Origin: Leptospiraceae bacterium
GTDB taxonomy: Bacteria > Spirochaetota > Leptospiria > Leptospirales > Leptonemataceae
DNA: 55,386 nucleotides
Direction of reading: 5' to 3'
Assembly: GCA_002717505.1 (NCBI GenBank)
Contig: PBEB01000063.1
Span: 17,127-72,512 of the forward strand
The notes beneath the pieces are model-generated. The model made no database searches and was not told the DNA's origin. It saw only the letters and a list, made by a program, of their open reading frames with translations. Position 1 is the stretch's first letter; each line of letters opens with the position of its first letter. A program made the translations under genes and the position numbers. Of this stretch, positions 1-8,853 are shown piece by piece.

Positions 1-206
1 CCGGTATTGCCACGGAAGCTGCGGCAGCAGTAATTCAGCATTGCTTTGCCATAGGACAGGAAAGAGTAATGGCCAGCGTAGACCGGCCAAACCAGGACTC
101 CATCAAAGTGTTGCAACGTCTGGGTATGTCATTCGTTAAAGAGATGGAACTGGAAACCGGTCCAACATTGTTCTACGAAATTCGGCGCCAGACTTCTAAG
201 TTATAA
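1..206 (+). CDS. GNAT-family N-acetyltransferase, 3' end only
   Basis: The reading frame is open from base 3 to the TAA at 204-206 and gives 67 residues, with the start lying outside the window. It contains GIATEAAAAV followed by RPNQDSIKVLQRLGMSF. This is the usual C-terminal half of RimJ/RimL-type GNAT acetyltransferases: the helix after the acetyl-CoA loop, then the 'N-x-x-S-x-x-v-l-x-r-l-G-F' motif. Such enzymes move an acetyl group from acetyl-CoA to an amine of a protein or small molecule, and the acceptor cannot be read from this fragment. The next gene starts 57 bases downstream on the same strand. I am fairly sure of the family and do not assign a substrate. Confidence 0.75.
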   Translation, partial: GIATEAAAAVIQHCFAIGQERVMASVDRPNQDSIKVLQRLGMSFVKEMELETGPTLFYEIRRQTSKL

Positions 207-262
207 GACGTTCTTAACTTAATTTCATTGCCATTTAGACTGGTTTCATTAACTGTTCTACC

Positions 263-2161
263 ATGCAGGTTCCGAACCCTACCCCAGACGAAAGCAGGAG
301 ATTGGCCGCACTCTATAGCTACGATATTCTGGATACGCAGGCAGAACAGGCCTTTGATGACCTGGTGCAACTGGCATCCTACATCTGCAACACTCCAATA
401 TCTATGGTTTCCCTCATAGATTCCGGCCGCCAGTGGTTTAAGGCAAAGATTGGCATCGATGCTCAAGAGACTTCCCGTGAGTTCTCATTTTGCGCCCATG
501 CTATCCATGAACGAGGAGTATTCGAAATTGAAGATGCCAGCCAGGATGAACGATTCCAGGATAACCCTCTGGTGCTGGAGGATCCCAATATTCGCTTCTA
601 TGCAGGCGCCCCTCTCATCACTCCGGATGGATATGCCCTGGGCACGTTATGTGTCATAGATAAAAAACCGGGAAGCTTGAGCGATGAACAAAAGGATCTA
701 TTGAATCGCCTGGCCACCCAGGTAATGAATCAGATGGAGCTTCGAAGAAAAATCAAAGAAGAAAAAACAATTCGAAGTGCACTCAAGCAATCACTGAGCC
801 TGCAGAAAGCCATATTCGATAGCGCGAATTTCAGTTTTATTTCTACGGATTTGAGCGGGACGATTCATACCTTTAGCGCCGGCGCGGCCCGCATGCTGGG
901 CTACCCGGAAGAGGAAATCGTAGGTAAGACCGATCCAGGTATTTTCCATGATCCCCACGAAGTAGTGCAGAGATCGATAGAACTGAGCAAGGAAATGGAC
1001 CGTATGATCAACCCTGGCTTTGAAGCGTTCATCGCTCAATGCAGGGAAACAAAGAAACCCGATGAACGAGAATGGACCTACATCAGGCGAGATGGTAGTC
1101 GGTTTCCGGTGATGCTTTCGATTACCCCTGTGATTCAAGAAGATCGTATTGTAGGATATCTGGGCGTTGCCCGCGATATATCCGAAACCAGAATGCTTCA
1201 AAGAGAGCGCGAGCAGATGTCCGAGGAAATCCTGCGGGCCAATAAACTGCTGGAAGCAGAACTGGAAGAAGCCTCCATACGGCATAAGCACCTGGTGGAG
1301 GCTTCCCCTGAGATGATTTTCTCGATGGAACTGGATGGAACCATTCGCTCCATGAACCACCGCATTAAAGGCCTGCTGGGATACGAACCGGACGACATTG
1401 TAGGCAGGAACCTGTTGAATTTTCTGGGAAAGGATTCCGGCGCCTTTAACTTTGAGGGAGAACTACTTCTGGATCAGCTGAAATCCATGACCGAGGCCAG
1501 AAGAAGAATTGAAATGACCCTGCCCTTCATCACTCGGGGCGGAAATATTATCGAATTGAACGTCTTTCTGGATTACGTGCATCTTGGTTGGCCCATCGTT
1601 TTTGGAAGGGCCGCTCCCATGCAGCACGATGTTTTGAGCCAGTTCGTTCTTTCGGCATCCAGAGAATTGGAAATCGGAAATGATATTCAGCTCATAGACA
1701 CAATCAGTAAAAGCATTACAGAAACCGCATCCCGATGTCTGGACGAAGCGGATCGCATGGGAGTCACTCTGGGCATTCGCGAAACTCTGATGAATTCCAT
1801 CGAGCACGGCAATCTGGGGATTACCTTCGAGGAAAAAGCCAGAGCCCTGGAAGAAGACAGGTATTTCGACCTGGTTCGTCATCGCTTGCAGGATCCAGCA
1901 ATTCGAAATAAGAAAATTCGGGTGGGCTTTGATTACGATCAGAACCGACTGATTGTTCGAATCGCGGACGAAGGAGCCGGATTCGATACAGAGCAAATGC
2001 TCTCGAGGAATATCCATGCCGAAGGAGAAAGGAGTCGCATGCATGGTCGTGGAATTCGAATCACCCGTGAAATGTTCGATGAAATACAGTATCTGGGCAA
2101 GGGCAACCAGGTGGAATTAACGAAGCTGTTCAGGATTTCACGGGACCCGAAGGCCGAATAA
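263..2161 (+). CDS. GAF-PAS-PAS sensor with RsbW-type HATPase domain
   Basis: This is a 632-residue soluble protein with no membrane segment. Residues about 10-155 form a GAF domain of the kind that opens bacterial sensor kinases (ILDTQAEQAFDDL, RQWFKAKIG, FCAHAI). Two PAS domains follow, at about 170-315 and 335-450; the first has the PAC-like segment EWTYIRRDGSRFP. The C-terminus (about 470-625) is an ATPase of the GHKL fold with an N-box near residue 507 (IRETLMNSIEHGN), a G1 box (IADEGAGFD) and a G2 box (HGRGIRI). There is no HisKA helix or phospho-accepting histidine. The ATPase looks like the RsbW/anti-sigma group, so a serine-kinase or partner-switching output is more likely than classical two-component transfer. 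No clear Shine-Dalgarno sequence precedes the ATG. The ligand and partner are unknown. Confidence 0.82.
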   Translation: MQVPNPTPDESRRLAALYSYDILDTQAEQAFDDLVQLASYICNTPISMVSLIDSGRQWFKAKIGIDAQETSREFSFCAHAIHERGVFEIEDASQDERFQDNPLVLEDPNIRFYAGAPLITPDGYALGTLCVIDKKPGSLSDEQKDLLNRLATQVMNQMELRRKIKEEKTIRSALKQSLSLQKAIFDSANFSFISTDLSGTIHTFSAGAARMLGYPEEEIVGKTDPGIFHDPHEVVQRSIELSKEMDRMINPGFEAFIAQCRETKKPDEREWTYIRRDGSRFPVMLSITPVIQEDRIVGYLGVARDISETRMLQREREQMSEEILRANKLLEAELEEASIRHKHLVEASPEMIFSMELDGTIRSMNHRIKGLLGYEPDDIVGRNLLNFLGKDSGAFNFEGELLLDQLKSMTEARRRIEMTLPFITRGGNIIELNVFLDYVHLGWPIVFGRAAPMQHDVLSQFVLSASRELEIGNDIQLIDTISKSITETASRCLDEADRMGVTLGIRETLMNSIEHGNLGITFEEKARALEEDRYFDLVRHRLQDPAIRNKKIRVGFDYDQNRLIVRIADEGAGFDTEQMLSRNIHAEGERSRMHGRGIRITREMFDEIQYLGKGNQVELTKLFRISRDPKAE

Positions 2162-2162
2162 G

Positions 2163-2186
2163 CGGACGGCTTCTATCCACCGTCCG
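2163..2186 (+). terminator. Possible terminator hairpin after the GAF-PAS-ATPase gene
   Basis: A perfect 7-bp stem (CGGACGG at 2163-2169, CCGTCCG at 2180-2186) with a 10-base loop begins just after the stop codon. The tail is only mildly T-rich (CCTTTCATTCC), so this is a weak intrinsic terminator at best. It lies between convergent genes, where such a structure is expected. Confidence 0.35.
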
Positions 2187-2252
2187 GTGCCTTTCATTCC
2201 TTGCATGCTATCATAGTCCGCCTGCTGAGTTGGTCCGCTGAAATTTGGCCAA

Positions 2253-3251
2253 TCACTCCTGATTCTTTTCAATGTAACGAAGATAGGCAGCGTAGCGCAA
2301 GGGCACCTCTTCATAAGAGAGCCTTTCCTGGATTAGATTAAAATAGGTTCTGGCCCTGTTCCTTTCTCCTCTTTCCTTCAAGATCTTACCAGCCTCAAAC
2401 GCTGCCTCGTAAACGTATCCGGACTGAGCTACCACATATGGATTATAGCGGTAGGGATTGTCATGGTTTCGCACAATAGATTCAAATACTTGCAGCGCCT
2501 GGTTTGTATTTCCCCCCTTCAGGTAATCCATTGCTCTATCAAAGTCCTCCTTGACGATTTGTGATAAGGGAGGCTCACCCGGCCCGCGAAAAAGTGCCTT
2601 CAGCTGGTTGCTTCCAGGTGGCTTGAGAGTCCCGTACCATTGGGCCAGGAGCTTCCCTTCTTTGCCTCCCTTTCCATACTCCAACCTCAAAGATACTTTG
2701 CGAAATCCCAGGGTAGGCAAATATTGCATCATAGTTGCCAGACTGGCGTAGTCCGGATCCGCGGGCTCCTGCAGATCCAGCAATTCCACCGAAAGGGTAG
2801 GTTCCGACAGAGCATTCAGTCCATTCAGAGTTTTGTCCACAGGAAGGTCCATGCCATTGGCAGAAAGGGATTTTCTTCGTGCGATACGTAGTCGCAGGGA
2901 AGCATAGTCCAGTTTGGGAAAGCGACTCTTGAGTTTCTCTTTTACTTCATTTTCCCAGAGTCTAAGGAGATAGTTTTCGAAAATGATTCGGTGATCGGAA
3001 TAATTGTAGTTGAGCTGAAAAATCAAGTCCGGATGACGCTCTGGTTTCAGCTGCAGCCTTGCAGTGCCCCAGTTGCCCTCGTTTCTCTGCATGTCGATGG
3101 ACTGTACCTGAAAAGGCTCCCCGTAGCGCTCTTGAAGAAAGATCAGAGACTCTTCTTTAACTGTGTCTGCGGAAGTGCAATGCCCCAGCAATCCCTGAAA
3201 AAGAATCAGGCTTGCAACAAAGGGAACGAAAGAGTGCCAGAAACGATTCAT
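2253..3251 (-). CDS. Exported protein, possible lipoprotein, unknown function
   Basis: I place the start at the ATG at 3251, giving 332 residues, because AAAGGAGGAATCC sits immediately upstream as a strong ribosome binding site. The longer open frame upstream is made of repeat DNA. The N-terminus MNRFWHSFVPFVASLILFQG is a signal peptide. It is followed by LLGHC, which could be a loose spirochaetal lipobox, although histidine before the cysteine is unusual. The mature part mixes beta-rich and charged segments. Near its end, LKGGNTNQALQVFESIVRNH and an 'EAGKILKERGERNRA' segment look like two tetratricopeptide-type helical hairpins. I do not recognise a family. It is convergent with the sensor gene and lies downstream of the 30-bp repeat block. 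Confidence 0.6.
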   Translation of the reverse strand: MNRFWHSFVPFVASLILFQGLLGHCTSADTVKEESLIFLQERYGEPFQVQSIDMQRNEGNWGTARLQLKPERHPDLIFQLNYNYSDHRIIFENYLLRLWENEVKEKLKSRFPKLDYASLRLRIARRKSLSANGMDLPVDKTLNGLNALSEPTLSVELLDLQEPADPDYASLATMMQYLPTLGFRKVSLRLEYGKGGKEGKLLAQWYGTLKPPGSNQLKALFRGPGEPPLSQIVKEDFDRAMDYLKGGNTNQALQVFESIVRNHDNPYRYNPYVVAQSGYVYEAAFEAGKILKERGERNRARTYFNLIQERLSYEEVPLRYAAYLRYIEKNQE

Positions 3252-3302
3252 TTTATGGATTCCTCCTTTCTCATCATGGCTCGACCGTACATCAACCGAA
3301 AG

Positions 3303-3393
3303 CCATCGGCCAGGCGAAACATAAGCCCGATGATCATCACCACGCGAAACGTAAGCCCGATGACCATCGCCTGGCGAAACATAAGCCCGATGG
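3303..3393. repeat. Three tandem copies of a 30-bp repeat
   Basis: The core GCGAAAC(A/G)TAAGCCCGATG begins near 3314, 3344 and 3374, an exact 30-bp period. Copies differ by a few substitutions, mainly in the variable part CCATCGCCTG. Since 30 is a multiple of three, the block is open in several frames and would encode repeats such as HRAYVSPGDG on the minus strand. There are no spacers between the copies, so this is not a CRISPR array. It lies about 50 bp upstream of a minus-strand start codon. Confidence 0.85.
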
Positions 3394-3590
3394 TCAGGGC
3401 CGGGCAACGGGATCTATGAGTGCCTGAGGAAGGAACTGGGAATTCCGAAACCACAGGAGGGTCATGGCAATACTATTATTACTGACGGCAGGGAAGACTG
3501 GCCTGGAGCACAGACTTACATCCTAATTGTGACGTGATGTTATGGATCGGCATTGACAGACGGCTACGATCCCTGGAAAAATATCGGAAA

Positions 3591-3631
3591 CATTGGATCC
3601 GATAATTTCTCCGCAGATATCGGATCCAATG
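3591..3631 (-). terminator. Strong stem-loop, likely terminator of the ftsZ-SPFH operon
   Basis: CATTGGATCCGATA (3591-3604) and TATCGGATCCAATG (3618-3631) form a perfect 14-bp stem with a 13-base loop. Read on the minus strand the stem is followed by TTTCCGATATTTTTCC, a broken T-tract. It lies about 80 bases past the last SPFH gene, as expected for an operon terminator. Flanking ATATCGGAAA and TTTTTCCGAGATAT extend the symmetry imperfectly, so it could also act in both directions. Confidence 0.6.
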
Positions 3632-3711
3632 CACTTTTTCCGAGATATCGGCTGCCGGCCATGCGATTCTTTAAAGAAACACCACTGACCGAATCAACGA
3701 AAATCCTCTAA

Positions 3712-4641
3712 TTACTTTTTAGGATTCCCCGGTGCAAAATCACTGAGACCATCCAGAACATCTTCGATTCTGGATAGATCCAGAGGTAGAATGACCTGGT
3801 TTCCTTCGCTGGCAATACCTTCCAGCTTGCGAAGATAGTCTTCGGCCAGAGTTAAGTATACAGCCGAGGATCCACCAGGTTGCGTAATAGATTGCGCGAT
3901 CTTTTCAATACCCACGGCAGTAGCCTGAGCCAGAGCTTCAATCTCTCTTGCTCTACCTTCGGCTTCATTGATTAACTTTTGCTTCTCACCTTCAGAACGG
4001 TTGATCATTTCCTGCATCTGACCTTCGGAACGGTTAATCTTGCTGCGCATATCACCTTCAGAGATGGCAATTACAGCTCGCTTTTCCCGCTCTGCAGTCA
4101 TTTGCTTCTCCATGGCATCGATCACAGAATCTGGAGGGCTGATATTTTGAATTTCGTATCTTAGAATCTTGATGCCCCAGAAGTCTGCGGCCTCATCTAC
4201 TACCTTTACAATCTGTGCATTGATGGTTTCTCGTTCTTCAAAAGTCTTGTCCAGATCCAGATGACCGAACACAGAGCGCATGGTTGTCTGAGCCAGTTGA
4301 ATCAATGCATAGCGATAATTGGTTACGTTGTAGGCCGCCTTGTAGGGATCCACAACCTTCATGTACACAACTCCATCTACAGAGATGAGAACGTTATCTT
4401 TAGTAATACAAAGCTGCGAAGGTACATCGATGGCTTCTTCTTTCAGGGTAAGCTTGTAAGCCACCTGATCGAAGAAAGGCACCAGCGGATGAAAGCCAGC
4501 ATAAAGACTCTTTCGATACTTACCCAGCCGTTCAACAATGTAAACATCCTGGGCAGGAACAATACGAATCGCACGGGCAAACTTATAGAGAACAAAGATG
4601 CCAAAAAGGATATAAAAAATTAAGCCAATTGTATCTAACAT
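3712..4641 (-). CDS. SPFH/band-7 (stomatin-like) membrane protein, copy 2
   Basis: This 309-residue protein has one N-terminal membrane helix (about 4-22). An SPFH/band-7 domain follows (RIVPAQDVYIVERLGKY, then PLVPFFDQVAYKLTLKEEAI). Next comes a charged alpha-helical stretch built on a repeated INRSEG-type unit at about 195-235, which in this family drives oligomer assembly. The family (QmcA, stomatin, paraslipin) forms ring-like scaffolds in membrane microdomains and often partners with NfeD proteins and proteases. GGAGGAAAAAC precedes the ATG. It is the last gene of the minus-strand run and is a paralogue of the gene just upstream, so a tandem duplication is likely. A specific partner is not visible. 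Confidence 0.88.
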   Translation of the reverse strand: MLDTIGLIFYILFGIFVLYKFARAIRIVPAQDVYIVERLGKYRKSLYAGFHPLVPFFDQVAYKLTLKEEAIDVPSQLCITKDNVLISVDGVVYMKVVDPYKAAYNVTNYRYALIQLAQTTMRSVFGHLDLDKTFEERETINAQIVKVVDEAADFWGIKILRYEIQNISPPDSVIDAMEKQMTAEREKRAVIAISEGDMRSKINRSEGQMQEMINRSEGEKQKLINEAEGRAREIEALAQATAVGIEKIAQSITQPGGSSAVYLTLAEDYLRKLEGIASEGNQVILPLDLSRIEDVLDGLSDFAPGNPKK

Positions 4642-4662
4642 GTTTTTCCTCCAGACTCAGGC

Positions 4663-5601
4663 TCAGCCCTGTCTTCCTCCTGGATTCTTTGGACTTTCCA
4701 GACCACTCATAAGCCCTTTCAGGCCCTCGAATGTGCTTTGAATCGTCGCCGGCCCCAGAGGCACTACCTGGGTTCTGGACTTTTCTATCACCTGACCAAA
4801 GCGCTTGATAAACTCTTCTGCGATTCGGAGCTTAACGGCTTCATTGCCACCCGGTTTCTGAATGGCCGTAGCCACCAGCTGAATGGAGTTGGCTGTTGCT
4901 TCGGAGATCAGTTCAATCTGTCTGGCCTGACCTTCTGCCGTATTGATTCTTCGTTGCTTATCACCTTCCGACATGTTAATGGCTTCCTGACGATCGCCTT
5001 CGGAACGGTTAATTGTGGCAGCTCTCTCACCCTCCGAATGGAAGATTTCAGCTCTTTTATCCCTTTCTGCAGTCATCTGTTTCTCCATCGTAGCGAGCAC
5101 AGATCGAGGAGGCATGATATTCTTGATTTCGTAGCGAATCACTTTCACGCCCCAGGGATCACTGGCCATATCTACAGCCTTGATAATGTCCTCGTTAATC
5201 TTTTCCCGCTCCATAAAGGTGCGGTCCAGGTCAATCTTTCCTATTTCGGAACGCATGTTGGTCTGAGCCAACTGAATGGAAGCAAACCTATAGTCGCTAA
5301 TTCCGTAGCTGGCCTTGGTGGCATCCAGGACTTTTAAGTAGAGAATACCATCCACTTCTACCTGAACGTTGTCCTTGGTAATACAGACCTGAGGAGGTAC
5401 GTCGATGGTTTGTTCTTTCAAAATATGCCTATAGGCCACCCGATCCACGATGGGAATCAGGAAATGGAATCCAGGTTCCAGAACCTTGTTAAAGTTACCC
5501 AGCCTTTCTTTCACATAGGCATGCTGTTGGGGTACAATAACAAAGGTCTTTATTACCAGTATGATTATAACAATCAGTGCTACAGCGCTGTAAAATAACA
5601 T
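4663..5601 (-). CDS. SPFH/band-7 (stomatin/paraslipin-like) membrane protein, copy 1
   Basis: This protein has 312 residues. An N-terminal membrane helix (about 3-21) leads into the SPFH core (FVIVPQQHAYVKERLGNF, EPGFHFLIPIVDRVAYRH), then a helical region rich in SEG repeats (HSEGERAATINRSEG, NMSEGDKQRRIN) at about 190-235. The role is as for its neighbour: a membrane scaffold that probably oligomerises, possibly with the second copy as a hetero-oligomer. AAGGAGAATTGAG precedes the ATG and overlaps the end of the NfeD-like gene, so translation is probably coupled. NfeD plus SPFH is a widely conserved gene pair. What is less usual is their position directly behind ftsZ. Confidence 0.9.
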   Translation of the reverse strand: MLFYSAVALIVIIILVIKTFVIVPQQHAYVKERLGNFNKVLEPGFHFLIPIVDRVAYRHILKEQTIDVPPQVCITKDNVQVEVDGILYLKVLDATKASYGISDYRFASIQLAQTNMRSEIGKIDLDRTFMEREKINEDIIKAVDMASDPWGVKVIRYEIKNIMPPRSVLATMEKQMTAERDKRAEIFHSEGERAATINRSEGDRQEAINMSEGDKQRRINTAEGQARQIELISEATANSIQLVATAIQKPGGNEAVKLRIAEEFIKRFGQVIEKSRTQVVPLGPATIQSTFEGLKGLMSGLESPKNPGGRQG

Positions 5602-5602
5602 C

Positions 5603-6064
5603 TCAATTCTCCTTGGGGGCTCCGTAAACGATAAGGGTCAGATTGTCTCGTCCAGCAATTTTTGCAAAACTACCTGCAGGAATCTGCTCGGACGGCTCCT
5701 GGCATCGGGCTTTCCATGTGGTTCCCATGAATCGAACCCTGCCTCGGTCCGATTTTCCATCCACCAGGGCCACTACTTCTACCTCTCGGTCCAGATATTC
5801 CGATTCATCGCTGCCTTCAGACTTTTCCAGTGAGGGGAAAATCTTCCGGACCTGCTCCCGGAGCAGGCCGATCATTAGTCCGGATGAAATGAGCCAGAAA
5901 AACATCTGGCCGGTAAGACCCGGGATTAGATCAAAAAAGACCACTGCTCCGGTTAGCAAGGCGCCAAAACCGAGAAAGATGACCACCAGTCCTGGAATCA
6001 AGGGTTCCAGGACAATCAAGGCCAGGCCCAGGCTGAGCCAGACCAGATAGGAGAATCCACCCAT
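5603..6064 (-). CDS. NfeD-like membrane protein
   Basis: This 153-residue protein has three or four hydrophobic helices in its first 75 residues (LVWLSLGLALIVLEPLIPGL, then VVIFLGFGALLTGAVVFF and MFFWLISSGLMIGLL). A small beta-barrel (OB-fold) domain at the C-terminus contains DREVEVVALVDGKSDRGRVR and AGSFAKIAGRDNLTLIV. This matches the short NfeD class, without a ClpP-like protease part, that pairs with SPFH proteins and is thought to stabilise or localise them. The gene begins 2 bases after ftsZ and ends 1 base before the first SPFH gene, so it is part of the same transcript. Confidence 0.85.
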   Translation of the reverse strand: MGGFSYLVWLSLGLALIVLEPLIPGLVVIFLGFGALLTGAVVFFDLIPGLTGQMFFWLISSGLMIGLLREQVRKIFPSLEKSEGSDESEYLDREVEVVALVDGKSDRGRVRFMGTTWKARCQEPSEQIPAGSFAKIAGRDNLTLIVYGAPKEN

Positions 6065-6066
6065 AG

Positions 6067-7476
6067 TTAGCCTTTACGGCGTAAATAGGCAGGAATGTCC
6101 AGATCATCCTCGCTTATGGTTCTTTTTTTCTCGGCAGAAACTCGATTTCTGCCCGCAGTTCGGTAATATTCCTCTGCATCCATCGGTGTGGCCATGGGAT
6201 TTCCGTAATCATCGCCGGACACTTTTCGAGCAGGTACAGGATGATGGGCTTCCGGTTCTGCTTCTTCTAAGTCAAAGTCATCGTAGATTTCCTGCATTCG
6301 AGGAACAGCCTGCTCTTCTTCAGCGCGATAAAACTGACGCATACTGACTACTGGAGGTGCTTCTGGTTCTGCATGAGCTTCGGCTGCGGGTCGCATTCCA
6401 CCGGAGCGAACTGGTCGGCCTTTAAGCTCTTGCTCCGCTGCTTCCTGTACCGGATGATACGGACGCACACGTCCATCTTCTTTGTATCCCTTCCAGCCCG
6501 CAGGCTTTTTGCGAGAGCTGGCTTTGTCAAAGCCGGTGGCAATTACGGTAACTCGCATTCGGTCCCGGAGACCTTCGTCTATAGTCAAACCGATGATAAT
6601 GTTTGCCTGAGGATCCACATGAGCCGTTACCAGCTCGGAAACATCCTTCCATTCCGCCATGCTAAGGTCTTCGCCGCCGCATACATTGATGAGAACCCCT
6701 GTAGCGCCTTCGATATTCATGTCTTCCAGAAGGGCGTTATTGATGGCAAGGTTCACGGCATCCATCACCCGATTTTCGCCAATACCTTCGCCAGAGCCCA
6801 TTATGGCATCTCCGGTTTCGGCCATGATGCTTCGCACATCTGCGAAATCAACATTTACCAGGCCGGCTGTATTGATCAGGTCGGAAATACCTCTTACGGC
6901 TCCCAGAAGGATTTCATCTACCATGCGAAAAGCCACATCTACCGGCGTGGTACGATCCACTACTTTGAAGATATGATCATTCTTGATTGTAATCAGGGTA
7001 TCCACATGCTCTTTCATGGCTTCCATACCACTCACTGCATGCTTCATTCTACGAGCCCCTTCCATCTGGAAGGGTAGCGTAATAACACCCACCGTAAGAG
7101 CTCCAACGCTTCTTGCGACTTCCGCAACAATAGGTGCAGCGCCTGTGCCGGTTCCACCGCCCATACCGGCGGTAATAAAAACCATGTCGGCACCTTTTAA
7201 TGTCTGCGCCAGTCGATCCCGATCTTCCTGGGCGGCCCGGAGTCCCACTTCTGGATCTCCTCCTGCGCCCATACCCCGGGTAGTCTTTTGACCAATCACA
7301 ACCTTTTCTTCGGCGGCCGAAAGGCGAATCACCTGTTCATCTGTATTTACAACAATGAACTCCACACCTTTCAAGTCCGCATCGATCATACGATTGACGG
7401 CATTCATTCCGCCGCCGCCTACTCCCACGACTTTGATTAATGTAGGTGAGGTCTTTTCGTCTTCTAATTGTAGCAT
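6067..7476 (-). CDS. ftsZ: Cell division protein FtsZ
   Basis: FtsZ is the tubulin-like GTPase that polymerises into the cytokinetic ring. The first residues match the nucleotide-binding fold ([18 protein letters not shown]). The tubulin signature [12 protein letters not shown] is intact, and the extreme C-terminus [12 protein letters not shown] is the conserved tail peptide that binds FtsA and other partners. The linker between core and tail (about 330-455) is long and charged. I start at the ATG at 7476 (469 residues) because GAAGGAAG lies just upstream and the alignment begins soon after. The frame is open for 43 more codons upstream, but that part does not look like FtsZ. It follows ftsA by 156 bases. 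Confidence 0.97.
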   Translation of the reverse strand: MLQLEDEKTSPTLIKVVGVGGGGMNAVNRMIDADLKGVEFIVVNTDEQVIRLSAAEEKVVIGQKTTRGMGAGGDPEVGLRAAQEDRDRLAQTLKGADMVFITAGMGGGTGTGAAPIVAEVARSVGALTVGVITLPFQMEGARRMKHAVSGMEAMKEHVDTLITIKNDHIFKVVDRTTPVDVAFRMVDEILLGAVRGISDLINTAGLVNVDFADVRSIMAETGDAIMGSGEGIGENRVMDAVNLAINNALLEDMNIEGATGVLINVCGGEDLSMAEWKDVSELVTAHVDPQANIIIGLTIDEGLRDRMRVTVIATGFDKASSRKKPAGWKGYKEDGRVRPYHPVQEAAEQELKGRPVRSGGMRPAAEAHAEPEAPPVVSMRQFYRAEEEQAVPRMQEIYDDFDLEEAEPEAHHPVPARKVSGDDYGNPMATPMDAEEYYRTAGRNRVSAEKKRTISEDDLDIPAYLRRKG

Positions 7477-7632
7477 AGCATACTTCCTTCTATATGATTC
7501 TCGCCGCTTGCACGACACAACTGCTTTCGCAGCTGGAACCACGCCATTCCCACATTTTCCGGTCAGGACATCGTCCAGGCCTTCCAGCAATAACCGGATC
7601 TCCATTTCGTCGTCGCCCCGACGACTTACCGA

Positions 7633-8853
7633 TTAAAGGTTTTCCTGAAACCAGTTTTTCAATCTGGATATCAGGCCGCCCTCATTCTCTATTTGTTGCT
7701 GGGCGCCACCTTCGTCGCCGATTCGAGCAGCGAATCGAAGCAATCCTACAGAAGTAGCATACTCGGGACTGTCCACTCGATCGGAAAATCCTCCTACCTG
7801 AGCAGGAGAAGCAACGGTTGCATTCAGACCTAGAATCTCTTCCGCCAGACTTACCGTCCCGTCCAGCAGCGAAGCGCCCCCGGTCAGCACTACGCCGCCG
7901 GCCAGAGCATTCTTTTTACCTGATCGTACCAGTTGCTCATCTATAAATTCGAAAATCTCTGTCATTCTGGGTTCAATGATAGCTGCGATATCCTTTACAA
8001 GTACCCAGCGCGGAGGCCGACCGCTAACAGCAGGTAACTCCACTTTATCTGTAGGATCTACAAGACTTGCACGAGCACATCCCATGGTCTTCTTAACAAT
8101 CTCTGCCTGCTCCACAGGCAGCTTCAATCCAATGGATAAGTCTTGAGTCACATGGATTCCGCCCAGCGGCACAACAGAAGAGAAAAACAGGCCACCTTCC
8201 AGGTAGACAGCGATATCGCAAACACCGCCGCCCATGTCCACAACTACGGTTCCAAGATCCTTTTCTCCTGCAGAAAGACTGGATTCGGCGGAAGCCAGGG
8301 AACTCATGATCCCGTCCACCATCCGAATGCCTGCCCCGTTCACCGCCTTGTTCAGATTCGTCAATGCGGTCTTCGCAGCCATCACAATGTGTACTTCGCC
8401 TTCCAGACGGACTCCAGTCATTCCGATGGGATCCTTAATACCGGTCTGATCATCTACACTGAATTCCCGGGCCAGAACATGCAAAATCTCCTGGTCCGCC
8501 GGGATTCGCACATACTGCGCACCCTCAATTACGCGATACACATCGTTCTCCGTTACTACACGTTCCCGATTCGTAATCGCTACAACACCACGAGAGTTTT
8601 CGCCATGAAGATGCTTTCCGGACACATTGACGTAGGCATCCTGCACCATCATTCCGCTCATTAGTTCAGCCTCGCGGGCAGCATCGGCAATGGATTGCAC
8701 AACGTTTTCGATGTTCACCACAACACCGCCCCGAACGCCGCGAGAAGGAACCGCCCCTACGCCCACAACTTCCAGGCTTTCTTCGGCCAAGCGACCCACT
8801 ACTACGCGAGTCAGGCTGGACCCTATATCTATGGCGCTTAAAAATTCCTTCAT
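7633..8853 (-). CDS. ftsA: Cell division protein FtsA
   Basis: FtsA is the actin-like ATPase that anchors FtsZ to the membrane. The protein has 406 residues. The N-terminal phosphate-1 motif is SAIDIGSSLTRVVVGR, the phosphate-2 region is TVVVDMGGGVCDIAVYLEGG, and the adenosine motif is GGVVLTGGASLLDG. The C-terminal LISRLKNWFQENL is an amphipathic membrane-targeting helix, as expected in FtsA. The ATG overlaps the ftsQ stop codon in an ATGA, so translation is coupled. The order ftsQ-ftsA-ftsZ is standard. Confidence 0.96.
   Translation of the reverse strand: MKEFLSAIDIGSSLTRVVVGRLAEESLEVVGVGAVPSRGVRGGVVVNIENVVQSIADAAREAELMSGMMVQDAYVNVSGKHLHGENSRGVVAITNRERVVTENDVYRVIEGAQYVRIPADQEILHVLAREFSVDDQTGIKDPIGMTGVRLEGEVHIVMAAKTALTNLNKAVNGAGIRMVDGIMSSLASAESSLSAGEKDLGTVVVDMGGGVCDIAVYLEGGLFFSSVVPLGGIHVTQDLSIGLKLPVEQAEIVKKTMGCARASLVDPTDKVELPAVSGRPPRWVLVKDIAAIIEPRMTEIFEFIDEQLVRSGKKNALAGGVVLTGGASLLDGTVSLAEEILGLNATVASPAQVGGFSDRVDSPEYATSVGLLRFAARIGDEGGAQQQIENEGGLISRLKNWFQENL

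Larger units (their letters stand above)
3252..3711. other. 460-bp intergenic region: tandem repeat plus large stem-loop
   Basis: I find no convincing gene here. The left third carries the ribosome binding site of the exported protein and three 30-bp repeats. The middle (3396-3580) has no recognisable signal. The right part holds a 14-bp inverted repeat that probably ends the long minus-strand operon. The word ATATCGG occurs three times between 3581 and 3650. Confidence 0.6.

Noticed and set aside
3303..3393. CRISPR array
   Set aside because: The 30-bp copies follow each other directly without unique spacers, only three occur, and no cas genes are near.
3248..3407. Longer start for the exported protein at 3407
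   Set aside because: The extension is repeat DNA without protein character, and a strong ribosome binding site and signal peptide mark the ATG at 3251.
3464..3526. A 20-codon frame after CAGGAGGGTC in the 3.3-3.7 kb gap
   Set aside because: It is too short, ends soon after the start and has no neighbour to couple with. Probably chance.
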